Part shown: in pieces, positions 1-7,488 of the stretch
Layout: each line of letters opens with the position of its first letter
Position numbering within the stretch: the first letter of the stretch is position 1
From: Paenibacillus timonensis
Lineage (GTDB): Bacteria; Bacillota; Bacilli; Paenibacillales; Paenibacillaceae
Direction: 5' to 3'
Assembly (NCBI RefSeq): GCF_009725205.1
Contig: NZ_WNZY01000001.1
Coordinates: 62,001-126,000 of the forward strand
Length of the DNA: 64,000 bases
Translations under genes and position numbers: made by a program
Notes under the pieces: model-generated
The model's database searches: none
What the model was told of the DNA's origin: nothing
What the model saw: the letters and a program-made list of their open reading frames with translations, nothing else

Positions 1-321
1 GCGCAATCCGATCATCGTATCGCAGTTGATCGTATAGTTCGTGAACCCGATATTCCGTACCATCGGGTGGAGAATCCGGTAGTCCGCCTCACGGTCGGCT
101 CCGGCAAGCCCCAAATAGGCGTGCCGCAGGTCCTCCATGCGGAGTCCGGCTTCGCCCAAAGCCGTCAGCGCGGCGTCCCGGATGCTGGCCGCCGCCTCAG
201 CGGCGCCTGTCTGATGGTTGCCGTTCCCGCTGCGGCCTTTGCCAAGCACGCGTCCGTGCTCATCGGTCAACAGGGCATAGGTTTTGGTGCCGCCCCCGTC
301 GATCCCCAAGTAATAAGCCAA
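1..321 (-). CDS. N-acetylglucosamine kinase-like BadF/BadG ATPase, N-terminal part (cut by window edge)
   Basis: The reading frame is open to the window edge and gives 107 residues. It begins with the phosphate-binding motif LGIDGGGTKTYALL, followed by a GNGNHQ segment, as in BadF/BadG/BcrA/BcrD-type sugar kinases such as N-acetylglucosamine kinase. Such enzymes phosphorylate amino sugars with ATP in the cytoplasm. The start is a TTG 9 nt after AAGGAG; that ribosome binding site lies in the last codons of the upstream lacI-type gene, only 6 nt away, so the two are probably co-transcribed. The amino-sugar substrate is inferred from the family and the neighbouring ABC transporter. The C-terminal two thirds are outside the window. 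Confidence 0.8.
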   Translation of the reverse strand, partial: MAYYLGIDGGGTKTYALLTDEHGRVLGKGRSGNGNHQTGAAEAAASIRDAALTALGEAGLRMEDLRHAYLGLAGADREADYRILHPMVRNIGFTNYTINCDTMIGLR

Positions 322-327
322 TCGTCG

Positions 328-1320
328 TCACTCCTTACGGACAGTAGTTTCGCGGAGGATCAGCTCCGGATCGATCCGCTGGCCGGCGCCTCGCTTCATT
401 CGCCCATCAATGCGCTTCAGCAGCATGTCGGCTGCTGCCAGCGCGATCTGGTCCGCCGGTTGCCGGACGGTGGTGAGCTGCGGCCGGAGCTGGGATGCGA
501 TGTATTGGTCGTCGTACCCCACGACCATCACCTGACCCGGTACGGAGATGCCGGCCTCCATCAAGGCGTTCATCACGCCAAGCGCGATATTGTCATCCCC
601 GGCGAAGACAGCGGAGGGGAGGCGATTCGCAGCGATCCAACGCTTGCACGTGTCGTAGCCGAAGGCGATTTCAAATTCGCCGGTCACGATCTCGAACGGT
701 TCAAGCCCCTGCTCCGAAAGCGCCTGCAAAAATCCGCTGCGCCGCTCCCGGGTGCTGCGGAACATCTCCTCGCCGCATAGATGGGCGATGGACGTATGCC
801 CCTGCTCCAGCAGATGCTTCGTGGCCATATATCCGCCTTTGAAGTTATCGATCGTTACAGAGAAGCTGTCATTATCCGGCTTCTGGTTATCAATCAGCAC
901 ATAAGGAATGCCGCGCCGCTTCAGCTCAACAATATAATTGTCCTCCTCCATCGGAGAGAGCAGGATCAAGCCGTCGACGCGGTCTTCCTGGATTAAGTAA
1001 TGGGTGTCGCCGCTGCCAATCCCGGTCGTAACCGAAATCGCCAGAAAATAGCCGTGCAGGGCGAGCACCTCGTTTAGTTCTTTTACCACTTGATCGAAAA
1101 AAGAGTCCTGCAGCGTCGTCACAATCACGCCGATGATTCCTGTCTTTCCGCTGGCGAGGCTGCGGGCGGCCGCATTGGGGCGGTAGTCCAGCTCCTTCAT
1201 AGCGTCCAGCACCTTCTGGCGATTCTTCTCCCGCACGGTCTCCGCCCCGTTCAGGACACGGGAGACCGTGACCACGGACAACCCGGATTTTTTGGCGACG
1301 TCAAAAATGCTAACCTTCAT
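328..1320 (-). CDS. LacI-family transcriptional regulator
   Basis: 330 residues, the usual length for the family. The N-terminal LacI helix-turn-helix is clear (VSIFDVAKKSGLSVVTVSRV, then the hinge region around RPNAAARSLASGKT). A periplasmic-binding-protein-like effector domain follows (GIIGVIV..., DGLILL..., VVGYDDQ...). The start is ATG preceded by AAGGAGATATAGAG. It sits in the same direction as, and just downstream of, the ABC-transporter genes, and is the likely local regulator that binds the two palindromes in front of the permease genes. The effector is probably a sugar or sugar phosphate; its identity cannot be read from the sequence. Confidence 0.93.
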   Translation of the reverse strand: MKVSIFDVAKKSGLSVVTVSRVLNGAETVREKNRQKVLDAMKELDYRPNAAARSLASGKTGIIGVIVTTLQDSFFDQVVKELNEVLALHGYFLAISVTTGIGSGDTHYLIQEDRVDGLILLSPMEEDNYIVELKRRGIPYVLIDNQKPDNDSFSVTIDNFKGGYMATKHLLEQGHTSIAHLCGEEMFRSTRERRSGFLQALSEQGLEPFEIVTGEFEIAFGYDTCKRWIAANRLPSAVFAGDDNIALGVMNALMEAGISVPGQVMVVGYDDQYIASQLRPQLTTVRQPADQIALAAADMLLKRIDGRMKRGAGQRIDPELILRETTVRKE

Positions 1321-1440
1321 CTCTATATCTCCTTGCGGCAGTTTTTCCGTACCCTTAATGTCATCTTGTTAGGTTTAGTATATATCAGGCCGGGTGACGC
1401 TGTCCGCTTGTTCTGGGCTGCCCGCGGTCAGGAACTCGGG

Positions 1441-2844
1441 TTATCGCTTGAGAATTTCCGTAACCTTCGCTTGAATCGTTGGCATCACTTCCTCTACGGT
1501 TTTATGGCCGGTTTCGATCGGTTGCATTTCGTTGATGAACATGTCGTTGATTTGCGAATAGTTCGTAATGAGGTGGTTATAAGACTCGAACCCGTATTTC
1601 GTTGCGCCTTCATACACCTTTTTCACGTCCTCCGGGTCAATGCCTTCGAAATGCTTGTAATAGGTTTCAGCCGCCTTCGTGTTCACCGGCGGATTGCCGC
1701 CGCTTAGCTCAATCGACTTCTCCTGAACGTCATCGGTAAGCAGGAATTTGATCCACTCAAAAGCTTCCTTCGGATGCTTGGAATCCTTCAGGATCAGCAG
1801 CGGGTCGACGAACAACGTGCTGCGCACCTTCTCGTTACCGCCCCATGGCACAGCCGCTACCCCAATTTTGAACGGAAAATCATTCGCCCCGGCCAGGTTC
1901 CAGGAACCGCCAACGGACATCCCGATTTTGCCGGCAACGAACGGATCGCCGTTCTGCCCGGCAACGCTCTTGCTCCACTCGGAGTTCGGCGACACCTTAT
2001 ACTTGAAAATAAGATCGAACAGCTTGTTATAAGCTGCGATCACTTCCGGGGAATCGAAATGCGTCTCCGAAGGTACGCCGCCGTTCGTCCAGGTGTCTGC
2101 GGAATAAGGCTCCGCGCCGAAGTATAGCGGACGCATGTCGCGTTCGGCCCAGGTGAAGTCGACGCCGTATTGCGTTTTGGCAATGTCTTTGGAGATGACG
2201 GTCATTTGCTTGGCGTCCTCGACCATTTTATCGAACGTCCAGCTCTTATCCTCGAAGTCGCTTGGCGGATAAGGAATCCCGGCCGCGTCGAACATGTCCT
2301 TGTTGTACAGCATCAGCGTAACGTAGATGTTGACGGGGATGCCGTATGTGCGGTCCTTGACCTTATAGATGTCCATCAGGTGGGAAGGAATGCTGTAGTC
2401 GTCTGCATTGAATCCGTCTTCGGCCATCAGATCGGTCAGATCGAGCAGCATGTCTTTGTTGTAATACTCTGCGAAGCCGCCGTAACCGTAATGGCTGGTC
2501 ACGTCCGGCGAGTTGCCGCCGGCGATCAACGTCTGCAGTTTGCTGTCGAATTGCTCGTAGGGAGCTTTCTCCACTTTTACTTTAATATTCGGGTGGGTGG
2601 CCTCGAATTCCGGGATCAACTCCTCGATAAACGTGCGATCCGGCGAATCGATGGTATAGTGCGTGATCGTAACCTTCTCGGCTTTGCTCCCGGCATTGCC
2701 GGAGTTCCCACCGGTGCTCGTACTCGAGCCGAGATCGCCGGCGGATTTGCCGCCGCTGCAAGCGGACAGGATCATGCTGAGGAGCAGGATGGTCCCCAAT
2801 AAAACGGATAACTTTGGCTTTGGTGCTGCGGGGTTCTTCGTCAT
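1441..2844 (-). CDS. Carbohydrate ABC transporter, extracellular solute-binding lipoprotein
   Basis: 467 residues. A lipoprotein signal peptide is visible: positive and proline-rich N-terminus, hydrophobic stretch, and lipobox LSAC with the acylated Cys at residue 29, followed by a Gly/Ser linker. The mature part has the family 1 solute-binding pattern (HPNIKVKVEKAPYEQFDSKL, GNSPDV..., FVAGKIGMSVGGSW, AFEWIKFLL). It would be anchored outside the membrane and deliver a sugar or oligosaccharide to the two permeases encoded just upstream in the same operon. No ATPase gene is in the locus, so a shared MsmX-type ATPase encoded elsewhere is likely (inference). Confidence 0.95.
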   Translation of the reverse strand: MTKNPAAPKPKLSVLLGTILLLSMILSACSGGKSAGDLGSSTSTGGNSGNAGSKAEKVTITHYTIDSPDRTFIEELIPEFEATHPNIKVKVEKAPYEQFDSKLQTLIAGGNSPDVTSHYGYGGFAEYYNKDMLLDLTDLMAEDGFNADDYSIPSHLMDIYKVKDRTYGIPVNIYVTLMLYNKDMFDAAGIPYPPSDFEDKSWTFDKMVEDAKQMTVISKDIAKTQYGVDFTWAERDMRPLYFGAEPYSADTWTNGGVPSETHFDSPEVIAAYNKLFDLIFKYKVSPNSEWSKSVAGQNGDPFVAGKIGMSVGGSWNLAGANDFPFKIGVAAVPWGGNEKVRSTLFVDPLLILKDSKHPKEAFEWIKFLLTDDVQEKSIELSGGNPPVNTKAAETYYKHFEGIDPEDVKKVYEGATKYGFESYNHLITNYSQINDMFINEMQPIETGHKTVEEVMPTIQAKVTEILKR

Positions 2845-2895
2845 AAAACCGATTCCTCCTTGGGTTAGGTTGTGGACGCCGCCCCTTGCGGCAGT

Positions 2896-3786
2896 TTAGG
2901 ACTTGATGCCGGTCAATACGATCCCTTCGACGAACTGTTTCTGAGCGACGGCGAACAACGTGACGATCGGCACCATGGCCAGCACGGACGCTACCATCAG
3001 CAGATGCCACGGCGGGATGCGGAACCGCGACGAGGTGAGGGAGGCCATGCCTACTGGTAGCGTAAACAGCTCGGATGAGCTTAAGTAAAGCACGGGAGTC
3101 AGTAGGTCGTTCCAGCTGTAGATAAAAGCAAAGATCGCCACGGTTGCCAGCGCCGGTCCGGAGAGGGGCAGGGCGATTTTGTACCACATGCCGAGCTCGC
3201 TGCAGCCGTCGATCCGGCCGGCGTCGAACAGCTCTTCGGGCAGGGTAGAGAAGAACTGGCGCAGCAAAAAGATGTTGTACGCCGATCCGAAGAACGCCGG
3301 CACGATCAGCGGCAGGAACGTATCGATCCAGTGCAGCTTGGAGAACAACACGAATTGCGGGACCATGATCGCCGGGTACGGCAGCATCATCGTGCTGAGC
3401 AGCAGCATAAACCAGAAGCTGTTGCCCCGTCCGCGATAGCGGGCGAACCCGTAGGCGACGAGCGCGGAGGAGAGCAGTGTGCCGACGACCGTCATGACGC
3501 CGATGATCAGGCTGTTCTTATACAGCGTGCCGAACTGCAGCGTATCGAAGATCTCCACGTAATTGCCGAAGCTCCAGCTGGTCGGCAGAAAAGTCGGCGG
3601 AAATTTCAACATTTCCCGGTGCGACTTCAGCGAGGTAGAGACCATGAAGAATAAAGGCAGCAGCATCAGGAAAGTGGTAGCTAGCAGCAGGATGAAGCTA
3701 ACGAATTTTACCGGGTCCGGCTTGCCGCGGCGGGACCTGACGGAGGTGGATCGAGAAGTTGGCGTGGTAGCCGGAACAGCGCTCAT
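2896..3786 (-). CDS. Carbohydrate ABC transporter permease, MalG type
   Basis: 296 residues with about six hydrophobic segments and the conserved EAA-like loop (ELFDAGRIDGCSELGMWYKIALPLSGPALATV) that contacts the transporter ATPase. The N-terminus is Ser/Arg-rich before the first membrane segment. The start ATG directly follows the TAG stop of the other permease gene with no gap, so translation is probably coupled. It forms the inner-membrane channel together with the MalF-type partner. Confidence 0.95.
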   Translation of the reverse strand: MSAVPATTPTSRSTSVRSRRGKPDPVKFVSFILLLATTFLMLLPLFFMVSTSLKSHREMLKFPPTFLPTSWSFGNYVEIFDTLQFGTLYKNSLIIGVMTVVGTLLSSALVAYGFARYRGRGNSFWFMLLLSTMMLPYPAIMVPQFVLFSKLHWIDTFLPLIVPAFFGSAYNIFLLRQFFSTLPEELFDAGRIDGCSELGMWYKIALPLSGPALATVAIFAFIYSWNDLLTPVLYLSSSELFTLPVGMASLTSSRFRIPPWHLLMVASVLAMVPIVTLFAVAQKQFVEGIVLTGIKS

Positions 3787-4677
3787 CTATCTTCCTCCTC
3801 CTTCGTAGTGAACGTAACGGTTCGAGATCTTCATGATGAGGGCGGTACAGAGCATGACCGCAATCAGCAGCACCCAGGCCAAGGCCGAGGAATAACCGGC
3901 GCGGTATTCTTTAAAGGCGCTGGTATACAGGTTGTAAACATAGAACCAGGTGGAGTAGTTCGGCCCGCCTTGCGTCATGACGAACGCTTGGGTAAAGACC
4001 TGAAACGAATCGATGATGCCCATAATGAGCTGGAACAGCAGCACGGGCGAGATCATCGGCAGGGTCACATTGCGAAATATACGCAAGCGCCCGGCTCCGT
4101 CCAGCTTCGCGGCTTCGATCAGGCTGGCCGGCACGCCCTGCAGACCGGCGAGGAACAGGATCATACCCGATCCGGCGGTCCAGAAGGTCATGATGATGAG
4201 CGCATAAAGGGCAGTGTCGGGGTCCATGAGCCAGGCCGGGCCGTGGATGCCAAACCAGGACAGCATGTAGTTGAACAGCCCGATCTGCGGATTGAAGATC
4301 CAATACCACAACAGCGACATCGCCACGCCGGAAACCATGCTGGGAAAATACATCGCCGTCCGGAAGAACCCACGCAGCGGCATCGTCTGATGAAGCAGTA
4401 ACGCGAACCCCAGCGACAGCAGCAGTTGCGCCGGTACGCTGAGGAAGGTGAACTTCAACGTGACCGTCACCGATTTCCAGAACAAATCGTCCCGGAACAT
4501 CTCGGCGTAGTTGGCGAACCCAACGAATTCGGGCGGGTGGATAATGTCGTAGTCGGTGAAGCTGTAGTAGAGCGATGCCAGAATCGGATACAAGGCGAAC
4601 ACCAGGAAGCCTATTAACCACGGGGAGATGAACAGGTACATATAGAATGTCCGCCGCCGGCCTTCACGATGGATCAC
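3787..4677 (-). CDS. Carbohydrate ABC transporter permease, MalF type
   Basis: 296 residues, six predicted membrane segments, first one at LFISPWLIGFLVFALYPI, and the EAA loop ASLIEAAKLDGAGRLRIFRNV. It is the first gene of the minus-strand operon. The start used here is GTG (MIHREGRRR). Having the two permeases before the binding protein is the reverse of the more usual order. The operator pair about 25-115 bp upstream suggests control by the LacI-family protein of the same operon. Confidence 0.94.
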   Translation of the reverse strand: MIHREGRRRTFYMYLFISPWLIGFLVFALYPILASLYYSFTDYDIIHPPEFVGFANYAEMFRDDLFWKSVTVTLKFTFLSVPAQLLLSLGFALLLHQTMPLRGFFRTAMYFPSMVSGVAMSLLWYWIFNPQIGLFNYMLSWFGIHGPAWLMDPDTALYALIIMTFWTAGSGMILFLAGLQGVPASLIEAAKLDGAGRLRIFRNVTLPMISPVLLFQLIMGIIDSFQVFTQAFVMTQGGPNYSTWFYVYNLYTSAFKEYRAGYSSALAWVLLIAVMLCTALIMKISNRYVHYEGGGR

Positions 4678-4699
4678 AGAACCACCAGCCTTTCTTCTA

Positions 4700-4721
4700 A
4701 AAGTTTAAGCGCTTTAACTTT
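4700..4721. promoter_or_regulatory. LacI-type operator 1 in front of the sugar ABC operon
   Basis: A 22-bp imperfect palindrome with core TTTAAGCGCTTTAA, centred between 4710 and 4711, 23 bp before the GTG start of the first permease gene. The CG-centred symmetry is typical of LacI-family sites and the operon encodes a LacI-type protein. A second, closely similar site lies 73 bp further upstream. Confidence 0.7.
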
Positions 4722-4772
4722 TGGGCGGAAGAATGAAGTGATTGTCGAAGTGTGCGAGATCTGAACGAGGTG

Positions 4773-4794
4773 AAAGTTAAAGTGCTTTAATTCT
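4773..4794. promoter_or_regulatory. LacI-type operator 2 in front of the sugar ABC operon
   Basis: Second copy of the palindrome (core GTTAAAGTGCTTTAA), imperfect at its centre. Centre-to-centre distance to operator 1 is 73 bp, close to seven helical turns, so both sites face the same side of the DNA and could support looping by a tetrameric or bridging LacI-family repressor (inference). Confidence 0.6.
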
Positions 4795-5036
4795 TATCCT
4801 GCGATTAACCCTATCATAGAGGATGGGATGGAAATAATCAACCCTCTTTTTGCAAAATGGAATCGCTTTCTGTTAGGTAATGTAACATTTGAGATGGAAA
4901 AGTGGAGAATGTGTGAGTGAAACCTTGAGTTAAGGACCGCGTTTGGGGTGGCGAAAACAAATCTATGTTATGTAATATGACATTAATGGATCGGGGGGCG
5001 GTCGCTATGAACGGGAAGGAGGCGACAAGAATCAAC

Positions 5037-5170
5037 TGAATGGAACGAGTAACTCGAACTAATTGAAAGGAATCGGTAACCTGAACTAACTGAACGGAAC
5101 GGGTAACTCGAACTAACTAAATGGAACTGGCAACCTGAACTAACTGAATAGAACGAGTAACTCGAACCGG
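5037..5170. repeat. Five tandem 27-bp units with alternating short palindromes
   Basis: Units begin at 5037, 5064, 5091, 5118 and 5145, each of the form TGAAnGGAAnnnGTAACnn followed by GAACTAAC; the last unit is 26 bp. The middle of each unit is a small palindrome, and two versions mostly alternate: GAGTAACTC (units 1 and 5; GGGTAACTC in unit 3) and GGTAACC (unit 2; GGCAACC in unit 4). The units differ at several positions, so the array is not recent. Confidence 0.85.
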
Positions 5171-5290
5171 TCGAATCGCTAACGCTTAGGAGAAACGCTA
5201 AATGGGCAAAAACGGGAAGGTGCAGGATGTAACGCGGATCAGAGAGCTTATTTCCCTGATTCATAGGAAAAAGGAGGCGATTTCGCCAAT

Positions 5291-5362
5291 ATAAGCACGC
5301 TGGCAAGCGTTAAAAGTGAAATTGTCCGATTTACGCCCCAATAAGCACTCTGGTCAGCGTTA
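5291..5362. repeat. Two copies of a dispersed intergenic repeat
   Basis: The sequences ATAAGCACGCTGGCAAGCG (from 5291, then TTA) and ATAAGCACTCTGGTCAGCG (from 5341, then TTA) are near-identical 22-bp units 50 bp apart. Related fragments (CGCTAACGCTT, AACGCTAAATGG) lie just upstream at 5177-5205. The pattern looks like a short interspersed repeat family of the genome; a genome-wide count is needed to confirm that. Confidence 0.5.
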
Positions 5363-5482
5363 GCGACAGTCTCCCCCTATTCACGTCACGATAGGAGGGA
5401 AGATTTAATATGCAAACCGGTCCGGTGATCGGCCGGTCCGACACCTTGGCGATTACCTAGTGACTCGAGCTGAGGTATCAGC

Positions 5483-5692
5483 TTAGACGGTGGGGTACGG
5501 AGGCGGGGTTAAGAAGCCGTCGATCTCCAGCGCTTTTTTCTCAATTTCCTCCCGGGTCAAAATCCCTTTCTCTATGAGCAGCTCCATGATGGCGCTTAAG
5601 GTCACCAATTGGTGATAGTGCTCTTCCTTCATATCCGCCAGTTTGGCCAGCACATTCACTTCGTTCATCGGCGTTGAGTAGTAGGAATCCAT
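5483..5692 (-). CDS. Small helical protein of unknown function (69 aa)
   Basis: 69 residues starting MDSYYSTPMNEVN, behind a good ribosome binding site (AAGGAGGTCATTCC-ATG). Mostly acidic and helical, with the segment ITMELLIEKGILTREEIEKKALEI-like pattern (residues about 38-60) that resembles the N-terminal helix of nitrile-hydratase beta subunits and other 'LxxKGILTxEE' proteins, and a proline-rich tail FLTPPPYPTV. No family is recognised with confidence and no function is proposed. It is monocistronic and divergent from htrA. Confidence 0.7.
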   Translation of the reverse strand: MDSYYSTPMNEVNVLAKLADMKEEHYHQLVTLSAIMELLIEKGILTREEIEKKALEIDGFLTPPPYPTV

Positions 5693-6104
5693 GGAATGAC
5701 CTCCTTAATTGGACGCGCGAGGTGCGCGATTTTCATTGTTTATTGCCTACAAATCTGCGACTGAATGAGGGTTGCGGGATAGCCCAAAAAATCCCGTTAT
5801 TTCCCTGATCAAATTCTGCTTCCGAACCATCAAAATATGGTAAAATAAATCTATCAATCTATCGCATTAATATAGTGTAGTCATGGGTAAGGTCAAACAT
5901 TCCAATTTTCAGAAAAAAAAGCGGCAATTTCCCGAAATTCAGGCAACATCTCCCCGGTTCATGACGTTAAAGAAATAAAAGGAACGTGCGAATATGGCTT
6001 TGCCGTAACGGCATAAAGTTGAAGGGGACCTATGCTTGAGGCGGATGGCATGAAGGAGATGCCAACGCGGTTTTGGGGAAGAGCGACGGAGGGAGAGAAT
6101 AGAG
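5693..6104. other. Divergent intergenic region between the 69-aa gene and htrA
   Basis: Carries the promoters of two divergent genes but no -35/-10 pair that stands out. A short palindrome GCCGTAACGGC lies near 6001-6013, and the htrA ribosome binding site AGGGAGAG is at 6090-6097. No gene is seen. Confidence 0.4.
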
Positions 6105-7385
6105 ATGGGATGGTTTGACGATGACTTTTATTCCACCAAGGTTCCGGGGCGGCGCGTGCGCTTGTCCGAAGGCGGCGGCCTGCGGCGTTGGCGCGGGGGG
6201 CCGCGGAAGCAGCACCACCGGCCGGTGCTGTCCACGCTGCAGATCTCTTTAATCTCTTCCGTTCTTAGCGCGGTGGTGGCCGTGCTGTTATTCAGTTTCA
6301 TTACGGGACTTCCTTCTTCATCGACTCGCCATGCCGCTACCGGTAGTGCCGTCTTGCTCTCGGATGCCGGTGATCCCTATGACCGGATCAGCTCGGCGGC
6401 AGCCAAGGTCGCGCCTAGTGTGGTGAGCATCCTCAACCACGGAGGCGAGGTGTCGGATTTCGATCCGGAGCATGCGGCGCTGGGTTCGGGTGTGATTTTT
6501 AAGAAGGAGAAGGGCAAGGCCTATATCATAACGAATGCGCATGTGATCAGCGGCGCGAACGATCTGGAGATCGTGAAGAGCGACGGCAGCTCGCGTAAGG
6601 CGGAGGTTGTCGGGCAAGATTCCATCAACGATATCGCCGTGTTAGAAGTCGACGGCCAAGGCATCGATACGGTCATTGATTTGGGCGATTCCCAGAAGCT
6701 GCGCGCCGGGCAAACCGTCATTGCCGTTGGCAATCCGTTGGGGCTTGGGGGAACGTTGACCTCCGGGATCGTGAGTTATACGAGCCGAATGATTCCGGTG
6801 TCGCTGAACCAAGACGGCGTATACGACTGGGAGCAAGAGGTCATCCAGACGGACGCGGCGATTAACGAAGGCAATAGCGGCGGGGCGTTGGTTGATTTGA
6901 ACGCTCGGCTGATCGGCATTAATACGATGAAGATTTCCGATACCGGCGTGGAGGGACTGGGCTTTGCCATTCCGGTCAACGAAGTGATGAAGACGGTCGA
7001 CGATCTTTTGCTGCACGGTAAGGTCGTTCGTCCGTACATGGGCGTCTATACGTTGGATCTCAACAACCGGTTCTCCCCGATCTCCGATGAGCAACGCCAG
7101 GACCTCAAACTGCCGAGCCATGTGACGGAGGGGGTTATCGTCTTGGAGGCCCATGGGCCGGCGCTGGAAGCGGGCCTGAAGCTGAATGACGTCATTACCC
7201 AGCTCGACAAACAGCCGATTCAATCCACTTTGGAGTTACGCCGATATCTGTATGAGAGCAAGAAGATCGGCGAGGATCTGGAGGTTACGTATTATCGTGA
7301 TGGGAAGCTGGAGAAGGCGACCCTGAAGCTGACCGATAAACCGTCCGAGGCGCAGATCGAACAAGGATTGGACGAAGATAAATAA
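6105..7385 (+). CDS. htrA: HtrA/DegP-type membrane-anchored serine protease with PDZ domain
   Basis: 426 residues. A cytoplasmic Arg-rich N-terminus is followed by one membrane segment (about residues 46-68), then a trypsin-like domain with His146 (TNAHVISG), Asp176 (NDIAVL) and Ser258 (EGNSGGALV) as catalytic triad, and a C-terminal PDZ domain (GVIVLEAHGPALEAGLKLNDVITQLD). This is the HtrA layout of Bacillota: a surface quality-control protease outside the membrane. The position upstream of the CxxH/CxxC gene and rlmH matches the Bacillus htrC (yyxA) neighbourhood, although glpD and the CAP gene intervene here. Ribosome binding site AGGGAGAGAATAGAG before ATG. Confidence 0.95.
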   Translation: MGWFDDDFYSTKVPGRRVRLSEGGGLRRWRGGPRKQHHRPVLSTLQISLISSVLSAVVAVLLFSFITGLPSSSTRHAATGSAVLLSDAGDPYDRISSAAAKVAPSVVSILNHGGEVSDFDPEHAALGSGVIFKKEKGKAYIITNAHVISGANDLEIVKSDGSSRKAEVVGQDSINDIAVLEVDGQGIDTVIDLGDSQKLRAGQTVIAVGNPLGLGGTLTSGIVSYTSRMIPVSLNQDGVYDWEQEVIQTDAAINEGNSGGALVDLNARLIGINTMKISDTGVEGLGFAIPVNEVMKTVDDLLLHGKVVRPYMGVYTLDLNNRFSPISDEQRQDLKLPSHVTEGVIVLEAHGPALEAGLKLNDVITQLDKQPIQSTLELRRYLYESKKIGEDLEVTYYRDGKLEKATLKLTDKPSEAQIEQGLDEDK

Positions 7386-7488
7386 CACTTTCACAGGAGA
7401 GATTCCGAAGACATGACAGCCGTAGACAGAAACGACTGAAGTGTGGTCGGGGTCTCTTTTTGCATGCGGAGATCGAAGGAGGATGGAC

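Larger units (their letters stand above)
4795..5482. other. Intergenic stretch without a convincing gene; repeat-rich
   Basis: No reading frame here has both a credible ribosome binding site and protein-like composition. The stretch holds a pair of related imperfect palindromes (TGTTAGGTAATGTAACAT at 4871-4888 and TGTTATGTAATATGACAT at 4966-4983), the 27-bp tandem repeat, and two copies of a dispersed intergenic repeat, all listed separately. The minus-strand frame across 4983-5306 is a Ser/Tyr-rich translation of the repeats. Confidence 0.6.

Noticed and set aside
5037..5170. CRISPR array
   Set aside because: Units are contiguous with no unique spacers, and no cas genes are nearby.
4838..5306. 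Two minus-strand open frames (65 and 107 codons) with Ser/Tyr-rich translations
   Set aside because: No ribosome binding sites; the second is a translation of the 27-bp tandem repeat.
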